From: Cycas panzhihuaensis
Lineage: Eukaryota; Cycadophyta
Assembly (NCBI GenBank): GCA_023213395.1
Contig: CM041465.1
Span: 236,537,741-236,601,740 of the forward strand
Direction: 5' to 3'
DNA length: 64,000 bases
Each line of letters starts with the position of its first letter. Within the stretch, counting starts at the first letter, position 1. Below, piece after piece: positions 1-10,015 of the stretch. The position numbers and the translations under genes were made by a program. The notes beneath the pieces are model-generated. The model saw only the letters and a list, made by a program, of their open reading frames with translations, had not been told where the DNA came from and did no database searches.

Positions 1-120
1 CACACCGACCAGGAGATGATACCCCAAGAGCAGGATAGCAGTAGTATAGTACTCATGTATCTGATTTTTAACATGGGAAAGTGCGGGCCTCCAGGGGGTC
101 ATATATATAGAGTCATATGA
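1..120 (+). pseudogene. C-terminal tail of the antisense plant mobile domain ORF, Tat-like copy 1
   Basis: An open frame of 39 codons runs from the window edge to a TGA at 118-120 on the plus strand, opposite to the host element. It aligns with the end of the longer plus-strand ORF in copy 2 (49970-51967): both share a stretch reading gaccaggagatga, and the two ends fall at equivalent places (TGA here, TAA at 51965-51967). No domain can be assigned to this tail by itself; the identity comes only from copy 2. Its presence in a second insertion shows that the antisense gene is a regular part of the family. Confidence 0.6.
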
Positions 121-634
121 TTGTACCCCCCCTTCAAGGACACCGGCTTCCCATATATACAATATAACATATGATTTTGATTGTATATATATAGACAAGG
201 CAATTAGCGCCCCATTTCAATATGTATGTTTGTTATGATGTTTATTTGAGATGCACGTATTTCCATCCATACATGGCCATATATCTAATAGGAGCATACA
301 CAACCACCATGAGTAGAGGTGATAGACATATGTGGGGTTAGGAAATAGGGTGACATGCAAGTCCATGGAGGAGCATAGTAGGATATGCAAAGGAAATACC
401 AAGCGAGAGGAGGAGTAACGATACTCCATAGTGTCATCCTAACTGGGGGATGCCCAAATAAGATGACAAAGTCCCAAAAGAACATGGGAACACGGGTTTT
501 GCGGGAAGAACCAGAAAGAGACAGGAGAGGCCATCCTAAGTCATGACTCTGCCCGTGGCTGGGAGGAATGGGAATGAGCTTAAGATGGTAGTTTAGGCTC
601 ATTTCGGAGTGAGGCGAAGGGATCGCCAAGAGGA
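121..634. other. Non-coding interval between antisense ORF end and integrase end, copy 1
   Basis: This stretch of about 500 bp matches 51968-52648 of copy 2 in patches, for example the segment around 345-385. Open frames cross it (285-638 minus), but their translations diverge between the copies beyond short shared patches, as expected of untranslated sequence. It probably holds the shared 3' untranslated and termination region of two convergent transcripts: pol on the minus strand and the mobile domain gene on the plus strand. Confidence 0.4.
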
Positions 635-1850
635 TCATGCATAAAATTTCTTAAGGAATTTTCCATTGACAGCCTTCTCAAATTCTAGGCCTTCCAAGGT
701 GGCGATCCTGTAAGCACCATTATCGAGGCTCTCGAGAATGATGAAAGGACCGATCTATTTGGGCCCGAATTTAGTCAGGCGATTGTGGAGATATTCCAGC
801 TTAAGGATGTAGTCCCCAGGGTATAAAGGATAGGTATGAAGATGTTTGTTGTAAGTCCTTTGTGAGTAGGATTTTAAAGTAAAGTTTGCTTGGTAAGCCA
901 CTAAACGTCTCTCATCCAGAGCCTCGAGATCTAAAAGGCGAGCCTGATGGATAGACTCTTCATCGATAAGACCTCTAAAGGAGACTCGCAGAGAGGGGAT
1001 CTCCACTTCTAGTGGGAGTACCACCTCAATCCCGTAGACTAAGGAGAATGGTGTCATTCCAGTAGCCTTATGGATAGAAGTACGATATGCCCACAGGGCA
1101 GAAGGGAGCTGAAGATGCCAATCTCTTTGAGATTGCATAACAGTTTTCTTTATAATGTTAATAAGGGTTTTGTTGAATGATTCAACTTGCCCGTTTGCTT
1201 GGGGGTAATAAGGAGACGAGGTCTTGTGAGAAATCTTGAATTTCTCGCAGAGCTCATCCATCTCCTTATTACAAAAGGGGGTTCTATTGTCTGTGATCAA
1301 GATGTCTAGAATCCTGAAATGGCATATGTTGTGCTGGTAGACAAAGGTGGTTATCGTCTTGCCAGGCATAATGGATAGAGGGATTACCTCCACCCATTTT
1401 GTAAAATACTCCATGGTAGTCAGGATGTACTTGTGTTGCGATGAAGAAGGTGGTGATATGGCACTAATGAGGTCTAAACCCCATTGAGAAAAGGGCCATA
1501 TAGATATGATAGGATGGAGGGCCTCGGAAGGCACATGAGAGATGTTAGCGTGCTCTTGGAATCATCGACATCTCAGAGCGTTGGCATGGGCGTCCTTGAA
1601 AATGAATGGCCAATAATAGCCCATGCAGAGGATCCTTTAGGCCATGGATTGGCCCCCAAAGTGGTCCCCACAAATGCCATGATGGCATTCGCGAAGTATC
1701 TAGTCCGCTTTATCCGAAGCGATGTAGAGAAGAAGGATCCCATTGAAGGATCTTTTGTACAACACTTCGTCTATGAGGAAATATTATCTGGTGGTGGTGC
1801 AGATGCACGACCTGACTTTGTTACTGGCTTTAGCGTGGTATTCCTACTGA
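635..1850 (-). pseudogene. Integrase of Tat-like copy 1
   Basis: This is the integrase region, responsible for inserting element cDNA into the chromosome. The best open frame is 755-1534. It shows the three acidic positions of the DDE core: D in WGLDLI, D in ITDNR and E in GQVESFN, with YYPQANGQ just before the last. The glycine after the second D is replaced by R. Upstream (about 1560-1850) the zinc-binding part can be followed in a broken frame, and the C-terminal part continues past 755 to a stop at 635-637. The start is not definable because integrase is cleaved from a polyprotein. It has lost only parts of its frame, so this is one of the better preserved domains in the window. Confidence 0.88.
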
Positions 1851-1912
1851 GTGAAATACCGCACAATGTCACCATACCACTCGCTATCGGTGAGCGGATG
1901 AGGAGAGGTACC

Positions 1913-2510
1913 CTAGATGGTCATGATAGACTCATCAAGGAGAGAGTCATCAATAGGGATGTCACATGCACTGGGAATAGGGGCATCAGTTAGTTGCTTT
2001 GCCACTATCATTCCCTTCTTTGACTTCCTATTAATGATTTGAAGGTCGAACTCTTGAAGCAGGACAGTCCAACGACCTACCCTACCTGTTAAATCTGAAC
2101 GAGTAAGCAAATAACGTAAGGGATCAGACTAGATGATCACCTTGGTGGTATTACCGAGCAAGTAATGTCTGAATTTCTTGGTCACGTGGACTAAGGAGAG
2201 ACATTCCTTCTTAGCCAGAGAGTAGTTAAGCTTAGTAGCCACGAGAATGCGACTGATGAAATAGATCACTCTCTCGACCCCTAAGTCATCCTCCTGAGCC
2301 AACATAGCACCTAGGGATTCGTCAGTGGCCGAGGTATAAAGGATGAAGGGCCTATCGAAGCTAGGGGGCGCCAATGTAGGAGCGGTAGCGAGAGCTTCCT
2401 TGAGTACTGTAAAGGCTTGTTGGGTCTTGTCAGACCAAACAAAGGGGGCTTCCTTCTTCAATAGATTAGTGAGAGGTTTAGTATTTATGGCGAAGTCTAC
2501 CAAAAAATGT
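1913..2510 (-). pseudogene. Ty3-type RNase H of Tat-like copy 1
   Basis: Two open frames (2503-2129 and 2110-1913) together cover the RNase H that follows RT in Ty3 elements. The first has ALATAPTLAPPSFDRPFILY and then TSATDESLGAML, where family members normally carry an aspartate next to the ILYT segment; the motif is partly altered. YSLAKKECLSLVHVTKKFRHYL is the conserved helix region. A stop between the frames breaks the domain. The second frame carries the LQEFDLQI strand typical of the end of this domain, leading to integrase. Confidence 0.85.
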
Positions 2511-3190
2511 CTAAGGAAACCGAGCCTACCTAGAAACGACTTGCTCTGTCATTGGGTTCTAGGAGGCAGTATGTCAAGGATTGCCTTGACTTTGTCTAGA
2601 TCGATTTAGATCCCTTGTTTTGAGACAAGGAAACCTAGGAGTTTGCCAGAGGTTACAGCAAACACGCATTTAAGTGAGTTGAGACTAACATGATACTTGT
2701 GGCATCACGTGAAGATCACCCGCAAGTCGGAGGGATGATGGGCTCTGGTGCGTGAGAGACCCATCATATCATCCATGAAGACCTCCAACGTGTTGTTGAT
2801 GAGGTCGTGGAAAATAAAATGCATAGCCCTCTGGTATGTGGCTCCTGCATTTTTAAGACCGAAGGGCATTGCCTTATAGGCAAAGGTACCCCACGGGGTG
2901 GTGAAGGCCATCTTGTGGTGGTCTTTAGGAGATATCTGGATCTAGTTGTAGTCAGAGAATCTGTCCATCAAGGACATAACTTCGAATCTAGCGATTTGAT
3001 CGATGATTTGATCGATAAAGGGGAGTGGGAAGTTATCCTTAGGACATGCATTGTTAATGTCACAGAAATTAATACATATTTGAATAGACCCATTCTTCTT
3101 AGCAATAGGGATGATGTTGGATACCTATTTAGGGTAATTGATGGAGGTAATAAGTCCAATATCTAACAGCTTTTTAACCTCCATCTTAAC
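2511..3190 (-). pseudogene. Reverse transcriptase of Tat-like copy 1
   Basis: RT copies element RNA into cDNA. The open frame 2911-2705 holds FAYKAMPFGLKNAGATYQRA and the catalytic box as VFMDDMM, with both adjacent aspartates kept. Upstream in a frame broken by stops (to about 3190), residues like ICINFCDINNACPKDNFPLP and DYNQIQISP are the fingers and palm motifs. The ACPKD-type segment is characteristic of the Tat/Athila side of Ty3 elements. A single RT is present here, in contrast to copy 2, which has two in tandem. Confidence 0.87.
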
Positions 3191-4199
3191 GGTGACTGAG
3201 AGCTTAGGGTGAAGAGGACACTACTTTTGGTACATAAGATGGGCGCCAGGAATGGTGGTGATATTATGAGTGGTAATGGAGGGGTCAATTCCCTTCATGT
3301 CAAACTAATCCCATGCAAAAACATCTTGAAACTCCTAGAATAAAAGGGAGTATTGCCTTACCTCATCAGGAGAGCATTCCATCCTGACCTTAATGTTCTT
3401 GCCGGGGGCCAAGACGATGTCTTGGGTTGCCCCCATGCACATGGCATTCCCCTCCTCAAAATGGAAGGGGGCAAGGTCAATGGGAAGCGATGGAATTAGA
3501 GATGGGATTGGGTCAGCGAGTGTGGACCCAATCGCAAGGATCTTCTGGTGGCTAAGCCTATGGTGACCAAAAGGCAAGTTAGGCGCGAAGCCTGCTAGGT
3601 GCTCGAGCAAGGCTTCATCGTCTTCAAAGTAATCCATCCCATAGATGACCTTACTCTGAATAGATGAAGTACTAGAGGAAGTGGGGACAACGAGATCGTG
3701 ATGGTTGCCCAATTTCCTATCTTCCTTAGGAGACTCTAAGAAAGAATGTCGAAGGGGCTCCTCGAAAGGAGTGAAAGGGAGTTCCTCGAAGTCATCACCT
3801 GTAGGGGGTCATGAAGAGGAAAGACTAACTGCAGATGAGTCTGTGTGAGCGATGATGTGTGACACAGGGGAGTGGCTAGTCTCACTAATGAGAAGGGTTC
3901 TAGATAGAGATCTAGAATGGGATGGGTGTAACCTACTAGTGCGGAGGAAAGAAATGGGATGAAGACACTCCTCATCCTCATCGTGAGACTCATCGTCACT
4001 AAACGAGGCGAGGTACCCATAGCTCCCAACACCAATAGGAGCGAAGTGTATAAGACTAGGAGAAGAAGATGCGAGGTCTTCTTCGATGTGAGATTGATTG
4101 GGTATGCCAATCGAGTAAGCTGAGGTGTGAGTAGAAGGGCCTTTACTTCCCTTTGACTAGCCATGACTTACTTGAGTGGATGGTCTGATTTGTTTCATG
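3191..4199 (-). pseudogene. Protease-RT linker of Tat-like copy 1
   Basis: This is the stretch between protease and RT in the polyprotein. The frame 3712-3335 is open and ends just before RT; in copy 2 the matching linker frame is 56737-56492, sharing YFEDDEALLEHLAG-like and FAPNLP-like segments. It is acidic and serine-rich, with no recognised domain. The larger frames in 4164-3736 on the minus strand conflict with it and are probably out of frame. Function unknown; likely a spacer or protease-processing region of the Tat pol. Confidence 0.55.
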
Positions 4200-4600
4200 G
4201 GTGGTCATTCGTGGGAGACAACTTTCATTTGCCCATTATGAACAAACTTGAGTTGCTTCCAATGGGTGGAACATATGGCTCCCATTTGGTCAAGCCATGG
4301 TCGACCCAAGAGGAGGTTGTAATCAATGTCCACATCAAGGACAACGATGTTAGCGAGGGCGGTTTTATCCTCGAGTGTGAGAGGTATAGAGATGGACCCC
4401 AAAGGAGTCTTCTCGCTACCATCGTAGCCTTGACATCGCCATGGAATGGGTTCCAAAGCAAAAATGCTGAGCTCTTGTATGACACGCAAGGGCATAGCGT
4501 TAATGGAAGAGCCATTGTCAACGATAGTCCTTCGCAAGGTACAATCGGGTGTGTTTATGGTGATGGTAAAATGAAAGTTCCATTAGCGCTCTCCTTCATC
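4200..4600 (-). pseudogene. Aspartic protease of Tat-like copy 1
   Basis: Retropepsin-type protease that cuts the element polyprotein. The frame 4537-4205 holds the catalytic segment as VDNGSS, where many relatives have a D-T/S-G triplet; the same VDNGSSINAMPL occurs in copy 2, so DNGS is the family state. Downstream IVVLDVDIDYNLLLGRPWL contains the conserved hydrophobic-G-R-P-W element seen in Ty3 proteases. A stop just upstream (about 4580) separates it from gag. A long plus-strand frame across the same bases (4163-4693) is a shadow of this domain. Confidence 0.85.
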
Positions 4601-7105
4601 AGCTGGGGGAAGATCTTTAGGATCAGAGGATATGACTGGTTCATGACTTTGAGTGATGCCCAAAGCGTGAACAAGCACGTCATTCAACCCTAAAGCTTCC
4701 AGAAGGAGCGTTCGTTGCTCGAGACAGCTCTTCAAAACGTCCATGATGGACATCCCGGAAGCCACAGTATGAAGCTCTTCGACTACAGAAAATGGCTTAC
4801 CCTTCCCTGTGGGTTGGGTAAGGGCTCTCCTAAAGTCGAAACAACTGGGGTAGATGGAAATGTTCTTGGGAAGTGAAGGTATCGCTGGAGGAACAGCTTC
4901 CGAAGGAGGATCAAGGTGTGATGTAGATGTAGAGGTACCAGTTGCCTCTTTCGCGGCTTGAGACCGAGTTAGGGCATATAAGGGAGTGACCTCAAGCATC
5001 TGAATTACCTTCTTTCCCTTGTTACGGGATCGCAAAGGCAAGGGAGTACAGTGATCAGGGGAACGTGATGAGGATGCTAAATCTCATGCACCCTTCCCTC
5101 TACCATGCGAAGGGCAAGAATTAGGGGATCTACCCCAGTTTTGGTTGTTTCTTTGTTGAGTATTACGATCACGCTCCCCATGTTTGGGGAACAGATCCTT
5201 ATGGATGGGTTAATTGAGATTGGGCCTCGAGGCCCACCTGGGAGATGAATCACGTTGTGGGGCATCATGAGGGTGTTGTACCCGACAACGCAAGTCATCA
5301 TGGAATCACTCCCAGTGGACGGAATACCACTTCTTCTCGAGTAAAGGATCTGCTTTCCTTGCTTGAGAAGGCTTGGTTATTAATCCCCATGGGAGGGGTA
5401 GCTTAAGAAGCCTATTGAATTTATTTGTTAGAAGTTAGAGATGAAGGGGCTTAAAGTTTAAGCTCCTTCATCGTACGCTCGAATGAACGTATGGCAGAAG
5501 TGAGGGGGTCTAAGGTCTTCTCAGTCGAGTGAGAAGTAGACCTGGTGGGTTATGAAGGTTTATTTTCCTTGGTTGAGGGAGGTGCCTCACGGTGTTGTGA
5601 GGGCTTGAGAGGCCTCTTGAGTCTAGCTTGGATCTTAATAGCCTCTAACACTAAGCACTTTGCAATCACGGAGTCGCATGTGGTCGCCTCTATTTTAAGG
5701 ACTTCTACATGTACTTCGGGGTGAAGTGCATTAACGAAAAGGTCTCTCTTTAACTCCTCGGGCAACGTGGCCTTAGTGGAGTGAAGAAGGTTGTGGAATC
5801 ATCGCACAAAGTCACCATTTATTTCATCGTGACCTTGTTTGAGCGAAAGGAGAGATTTCATTCTGCTTTCGAAAGGACGAGCTACATCGAAGTAGTTGAT
5901 GAATTCATCCACTAATTGCTGGAATGAAAAGATAGAGTGGGAAGGGAGGCAACAAAACCACTTAAGGGCATCGCCCTGCAAAGATCATGGAAATAGCTTC
6001 ATCAATATGTGGTCGTAAGCCTAGTAATCTATACATGCTATACAAAAACTAGTGGTGTCAATCTATAGCCCATAAAGGGACATGCCCTTACCTAGACTCT
6101 AGGATTAACGAATGATGTAGTAGGTAGTGAACAAGGAATGGATGGGGGTGGCAAACCCATCCCTCCTTGAGGAAATGCCCTTTGTTGGAAGGGGGCTTAA
6201 GGATAAGCACCTTGAAAGGGAGTTGGGTTCCCTTGCGAAGGTGCAGTGAAAGGGGTTACGCTAGACGGTAGAAAAGGAGGGTGTGGAACTAGGTTTTGCC
6301 GATATGGGCCACCCATAGGTGGTGCGATTCCATATGGGTGTAGCAGGTCCACCCTATAAGCTAGGAGGTGGTTCCCTTTACCCTACCCCCAAGGTTGAAA
6401 AGCATAACCTAGGGGTATGTAAAAGGAAGGACCAATAGATTGGTTTTGGGAATATGTTGGAGTGGGTTCCACATGACTAGCAGATGAAGAGTTAGTAGGA
6501 CCCATAGGCCTACTAGGGAATGCATGCGCTACATTAGAGGATGGCACATTAGCCTGGCTAGGGAAAGGTATGCTAACCCCCAACTGAGGGAAAGACATAT
6601 CACGGGAGGGTCCTGAAGAACTAGGACCCTAACGAGGGATGGAAGGTGCAACATTCGCCCCCATGGTTGGTGTAGGAAAGGAGCAGGATGAATGCACAGG
6701 AATGAAAAGGTTACTGGTAGTAGGAGGGGCAGGTGCGGATGAAGGAGGTGGCAAAGGAGTAGATAAAGAGGATGCTCGACCACGCAGAACACCTTCAAAC
6801 CACCTAGGATGCAATTGAAGATAAGCTGCTCGAAAGCACTCGCTAATAACTTCAACCACGTCAGCGGGAGGGGTATCCACGTGACCATAGGAGATGGATG
6901 GGACCTCGAATGACATAGACCCCTTAGGGCACTCCTCGTAAGAATCACTAATTGAAGGGTGAACCTCAAGAGAAGATGGGTCTTCTACAACATGGGTAGA
7001 AGGATGGATGTCAATGGGGTGATGTTGGTCACTCGGGTAGTAGATAGGATCGTCACCCTCTTGGGTAGATCCTGGAATAAATGCAAGGAACTCATGAGTT
7101 CCCAA
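4601..7105 (-). pseudogene. Gag region of Tat-like copy 1
   Basis: Structural capsid polyprotein. From the likely ATG at 7105, the N-terminal part (7105-6629, then 6598-6383) is unusually rich in Pro and Ser with no known fold. The retrotransposon gag core follows: GDALKWFCCLPSHSIFSFQQ (about 5975) and KRDLFVNALHPEVHVEVLK (about 5750). A possible zinc-binding segment lies near 5300. The frame is interrupted by several stops, mostly TAG. Compared with copy 2, roughly 100 bp of gag is missing near 6050, between the segments for CPFMxYRLTPL and the core. The last part (5041-4583) leads into protease. Confidence 0.8.
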
Positions 7106-7387
7106 GGTAAAGGCGTGATACGCTCAGTCAGAAGGATAGCCCTCCATTGTTGAATTGGATTCTGACGATGGAAGTAGGTGATATGAAGAGTCTTTTAACA
7201 AAGATGGTAAACCTCATAAATGACATGAGAAACATTGCATATAATGCTTTTGCCAAAGTTGTTAGAAGGAAAGGGAGTATGAAGCACATGTTGGGGGTTG
7301 CCCAACGGAAAGGGGAAATAAGGAAAATTACCAGAAAGTAATAGCACCAACAGAAAGAGAAGAAAGACTAGCTCCCTTACTGGTGGA

Positions 7388-7405
7388 TCCCCAGTATGGT
7401 CGCTA
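7388..7405 (-). promoter_or_regulatory. Primer binding site, Tat-like copy 1
   Basis: On the minus strand, one base after the LTR end, TAGCGACCATACTGGGGA reads like the T(G)GCGACC...CTGGGGA primer sites of Tat/Ogre-type plant elements, with a G-to-A change at the second base. It would pair with a tRNA 3' end to prime minus-strand DNA. It fixes the inner LTR boundary at 7407. Confidence 0.75.
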
Positions 7406-7406
7406 G

Positions 7407-10010
7407 TGGAATCACGTCTACGGGATGGTCTTCTATGCTTATAAGGATGTAACTAGCTAAGGTGTGGTCGGGCTATAGATGAGATCTTAACGGTAAGAAG
7501 GAATACCATGCAGGGCGTCTGTGCATCAGAGCGCAGATTCGGGACCCACAAATAGTGCCCAATTACCTTATGGCAATCTTCAGAAAAGGACACAAGGTGA
7601 GGCCTTAGGTCATCCCAAAAGAGGAGGCCCACCTACCCCTTGGATGGCCGGGAAGAGGAAGGGGGACTCTAGGAAGTTGTGTCTTCTCACGAGAGGGAGA
7701 AGGCAATGTGCGAGCTGGCATGTGTGAGATTCGATGACCTACATGTGGGCTAGATGGGGCGTAAGAAATGTGTAGCTCACACCTAAGTCCTATCTACACA
7801 CGATGTGAACAACTATAAAAAGGAATTTATAAATGCAAAAAATGTGTTCTTTCCCTTTGTGTTTCCTATGTGTCTTTAACATGTGAAGTTTGCATAAAAG
7901 AAACATGACGGAAAGAGGACAAAGAAGGGAAAAGGAATACCTAGAAGAGAAGCGTGGTTAGGACATTGTGCCCTTCTGCTCTTTACATACTCGTCCACTC
8001 GAACTCATCGCGTGGGTGTGGGGCTAGTCGACGATGGTTGTTGTAGGCAAACAAGGGGCTACCTTACCTTCCCCAATGTATGAAAGCAAAGTAATAAAAA
8101 GAAAAGCAAAGAAGGAACTGAAAGCACTACTAGCTAGGGACTAACCTGTCAAGAAGTCATCCTCCTTCGTACTTTTATTGCCGCGAACCTACCAATCACA
8201 AAGTAAAGGTTTTTCCCTCTCGGAAGAGGGGGCTACCAAATATGCCCAATATGTATATAAATATAAGAAGTAGTTAATAAATCAAGTTGAAAATGTTGCA
8301 CTCCACTCTAAAACCTCCAAGCAAGACTCAAATCAAAGCAACACCAAGCAGTGACTAAGATGAGGAAGTTAGCCTCGGAATGGCCAACCTACCCATAAGT
8401 ACCTTCACGTAACCTCAATGGGGAAAAAACTAGGATGTAGTGGCTATTCGGGACAGCAAGCAAAAGACATAATAAGCCAACAAAATTGTGCACAGATAAA
8501 CCTAAGAGACAAAGTGCTATGGGCAGCAAATTGTCAGGTTGGGGTAAGCCAAGGATCACAAACCTAACTGAGATGGGTTTGGGGGCTTATGTGATGCCTA
8601 AACCTGAGAGTGCAGGTCTGAAACTAATGTGGCAAGGGCTGCCAACGTTGTTTTCAGAACTGGAAATAAGCTCTCACTATCCTTAGCTCAACTCCAGAGA
8701 GAGGCATGGAGTGGAAGAGGAAGGAAGGGAAGGGTAAAACCCTTTGAGAGAAGGCCAACAAGGGGATTGATCCCACCTTTCTCTCTTTACCTGACCTTAT
8801 GCAACCCTCTTGCATAGCCACCCTAGAGTGAGCCTACGAGAGAAGAGAGGAGGAATATTGCAAAATAAGGAGCAACAGACAGGCTCCTCTGAAATGACAA
8901 GATGGGAGCAAAGAATGACTCAAAATTGCTCATAAAAGAAAGGAAAAAACTAGGAAGCTTAAAGGACCATTAAAGGAGTACCTGTAAGGCAGAAGGAAGG
9001 AGCCTTATTCTTCCAGAAATCAGAGGGAAAATCCTATGCTAAACAGGCTTTTCAGACTTGGGTTGAAGGGGAGGCAAACGTGGATGCTACTCTGAGATCT
9101 TGGAGCTTGCTTGTTGAGATGCTGTGAGTATCCTCCTTCCATGAAATAGACCTGCACAAAGGAGCTTGGAGCCGTTGGAGCAGGGCCTGAGATGCAGCAG
9201 GTGTCATGTGGAAGAGGAGCCAGAGCAGAGGAGCTTGATCATGTGAAGGTTATAGAGTGAGAGCTAGAGCAGAGAGCCAAACAATGAACTAAGAAGAGGA
9301 GCAAATGCCTTTGTTTTTTAGTTTTATACTCACCCCAACCCTAAACAAACATTTACGGTTATAGTGGGGGTGAGTACCAAGGGCGCCATGTGGCAGTTCT
9401 ACAAAAAGAGTAGGAATTTCTGTGGTGATTTAAAAATTTGAGTTTAAACAGTTGCACCGTGGCAAACTTTGTGGTACCGTGGCAAACTTTGAGGTACCGC
9501 TAAGTTTGCAGTTATGTAGGACTGAAAGTCAAAATTAAGGCAGAACCAAGGCCTAGAGCTAAACAAAAGGATGTGCAGAGGCTGGACAGGCTGGAAGCTC
9601 ATGCCCAGGTGGCTGGCAAGTGGCTGACAGAGAGAGACGAGTCTTGGGGGGGATCCTATCACACCTAGAAGGAAACGCAAAGTGATGACAGAAGTGTTGA
9701 CGTGAGCGGGTCGTGACCAACGGCGATGTTTGAGGAGCTGTGGAGGTATTGCGGGTAGCTGAGTGCCATATGGGGTACATGACTCACTGAGGAGTGCCCC
9801 ATTGTGGGTTGCCATAGGCTGAATAATATGCGACATGCACAAGCAATACGATCAGGCAAGAAAGTAATGCGATCACACAAATGGCAAGCAAGCATGCATC
9901 AAACAACACTCTAAACGACTTCTACCAAGTGATAGCTTAAAGTAAGAACTGTATACCTGTTCTTACCTAAGTCGACCCATCTCGAGTCCATTCCCAGTAG
10001 CCGAGAAACA
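7407..10010 (-). repeat. 5' LTR of Tat-like copy 1 (about 2.6 kb)
   Basis: It begins on the minus strand with TGTTTCTCGG at 10010 and ends at 7407 in TTCCA next to the PBS. It matches 44856-47748 (3' LTR of copy 2) in many patches along its whole length, including the cgttc/gtgcatcagag block (7520 versus 44963), the hairpin at 9459-9509 and the outer edge. The small open frames in it (7521, 8486, 8629, 9444-9895) differ between copies and are not genes. An LTR of this length fits Tat-like elements. Confidence 0.82.
9459..9509. repeat. 20-bp tandem repeat and hairpin in Tat-like LTR
   Basis: A unit gtggcaaactttgnggtacc occurs twice in tandem (9459-9478 and 9479-9498). It is followed by the inverted arm, so that gcaaactt (9482-9489) pairs with aagtttgc (9502-9509) around a ggtacc core. 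The matching LTR of copy 2 has a perfect 10-bp stem at 47173-47200. Confidence 0.75.
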
Positions 10011-10015
10011 CTATC

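Larger units (their letters stand above)
1..10010 (-). mobile_element. Tat-like Ty3/gypsy LTR retrotransposon, copy 1 (3' end beyond window)
   Basis: Reading the minus strand from 10010 down, the element shows a 5' LTR (7407-10010), a PBS (7388-7405), gag, aspartic protease, RT, RNase H and integrase (ending about 635), then a non-coding stretch and the tail of an oppositely oriented ORF at the window edge. The same order and clear sequence similarity recur in copy 2 (44856 onward), which shows it is one family. The RT type, the PBS and the large size fit the Tat branch of Ty3 elements. The coding frames carry stops and frameshifts, so it is not autonomous. The 5 bp beyond the LTR (10011-10015, ctatc) are the presumed target-site copy; the partner lies left of the window. 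Confidence 0.9.

Noticed and set aside
285-638. 117-codon minus-strand ORF with EMSLNYH, also in copy 2
   Set aside because: Outside short patches the peptides diverge and the frames conflict with neighbours; treated as conserved non-coding sequence after pol.
1484-1993. 169-codon plus-strand ORF
   Set aside because: Antisense to the integrase zinc-binding region and RNase H end of Tat-like copy 1; no domain of its own.
4163-4693. 176-codon plus-strand ORF
   Set aside because: It lies exactly antisense to the protease region of Tat-like copy 1 and has no domain; it is a shadow frame.
6529-6969. 146-codon hydrophobic minus-strand ORF
   Set aside because: It overlaps the gag frame 7105-6629 out of register; hydrophobicity comes from the Pro/Ser-rich gag bases.
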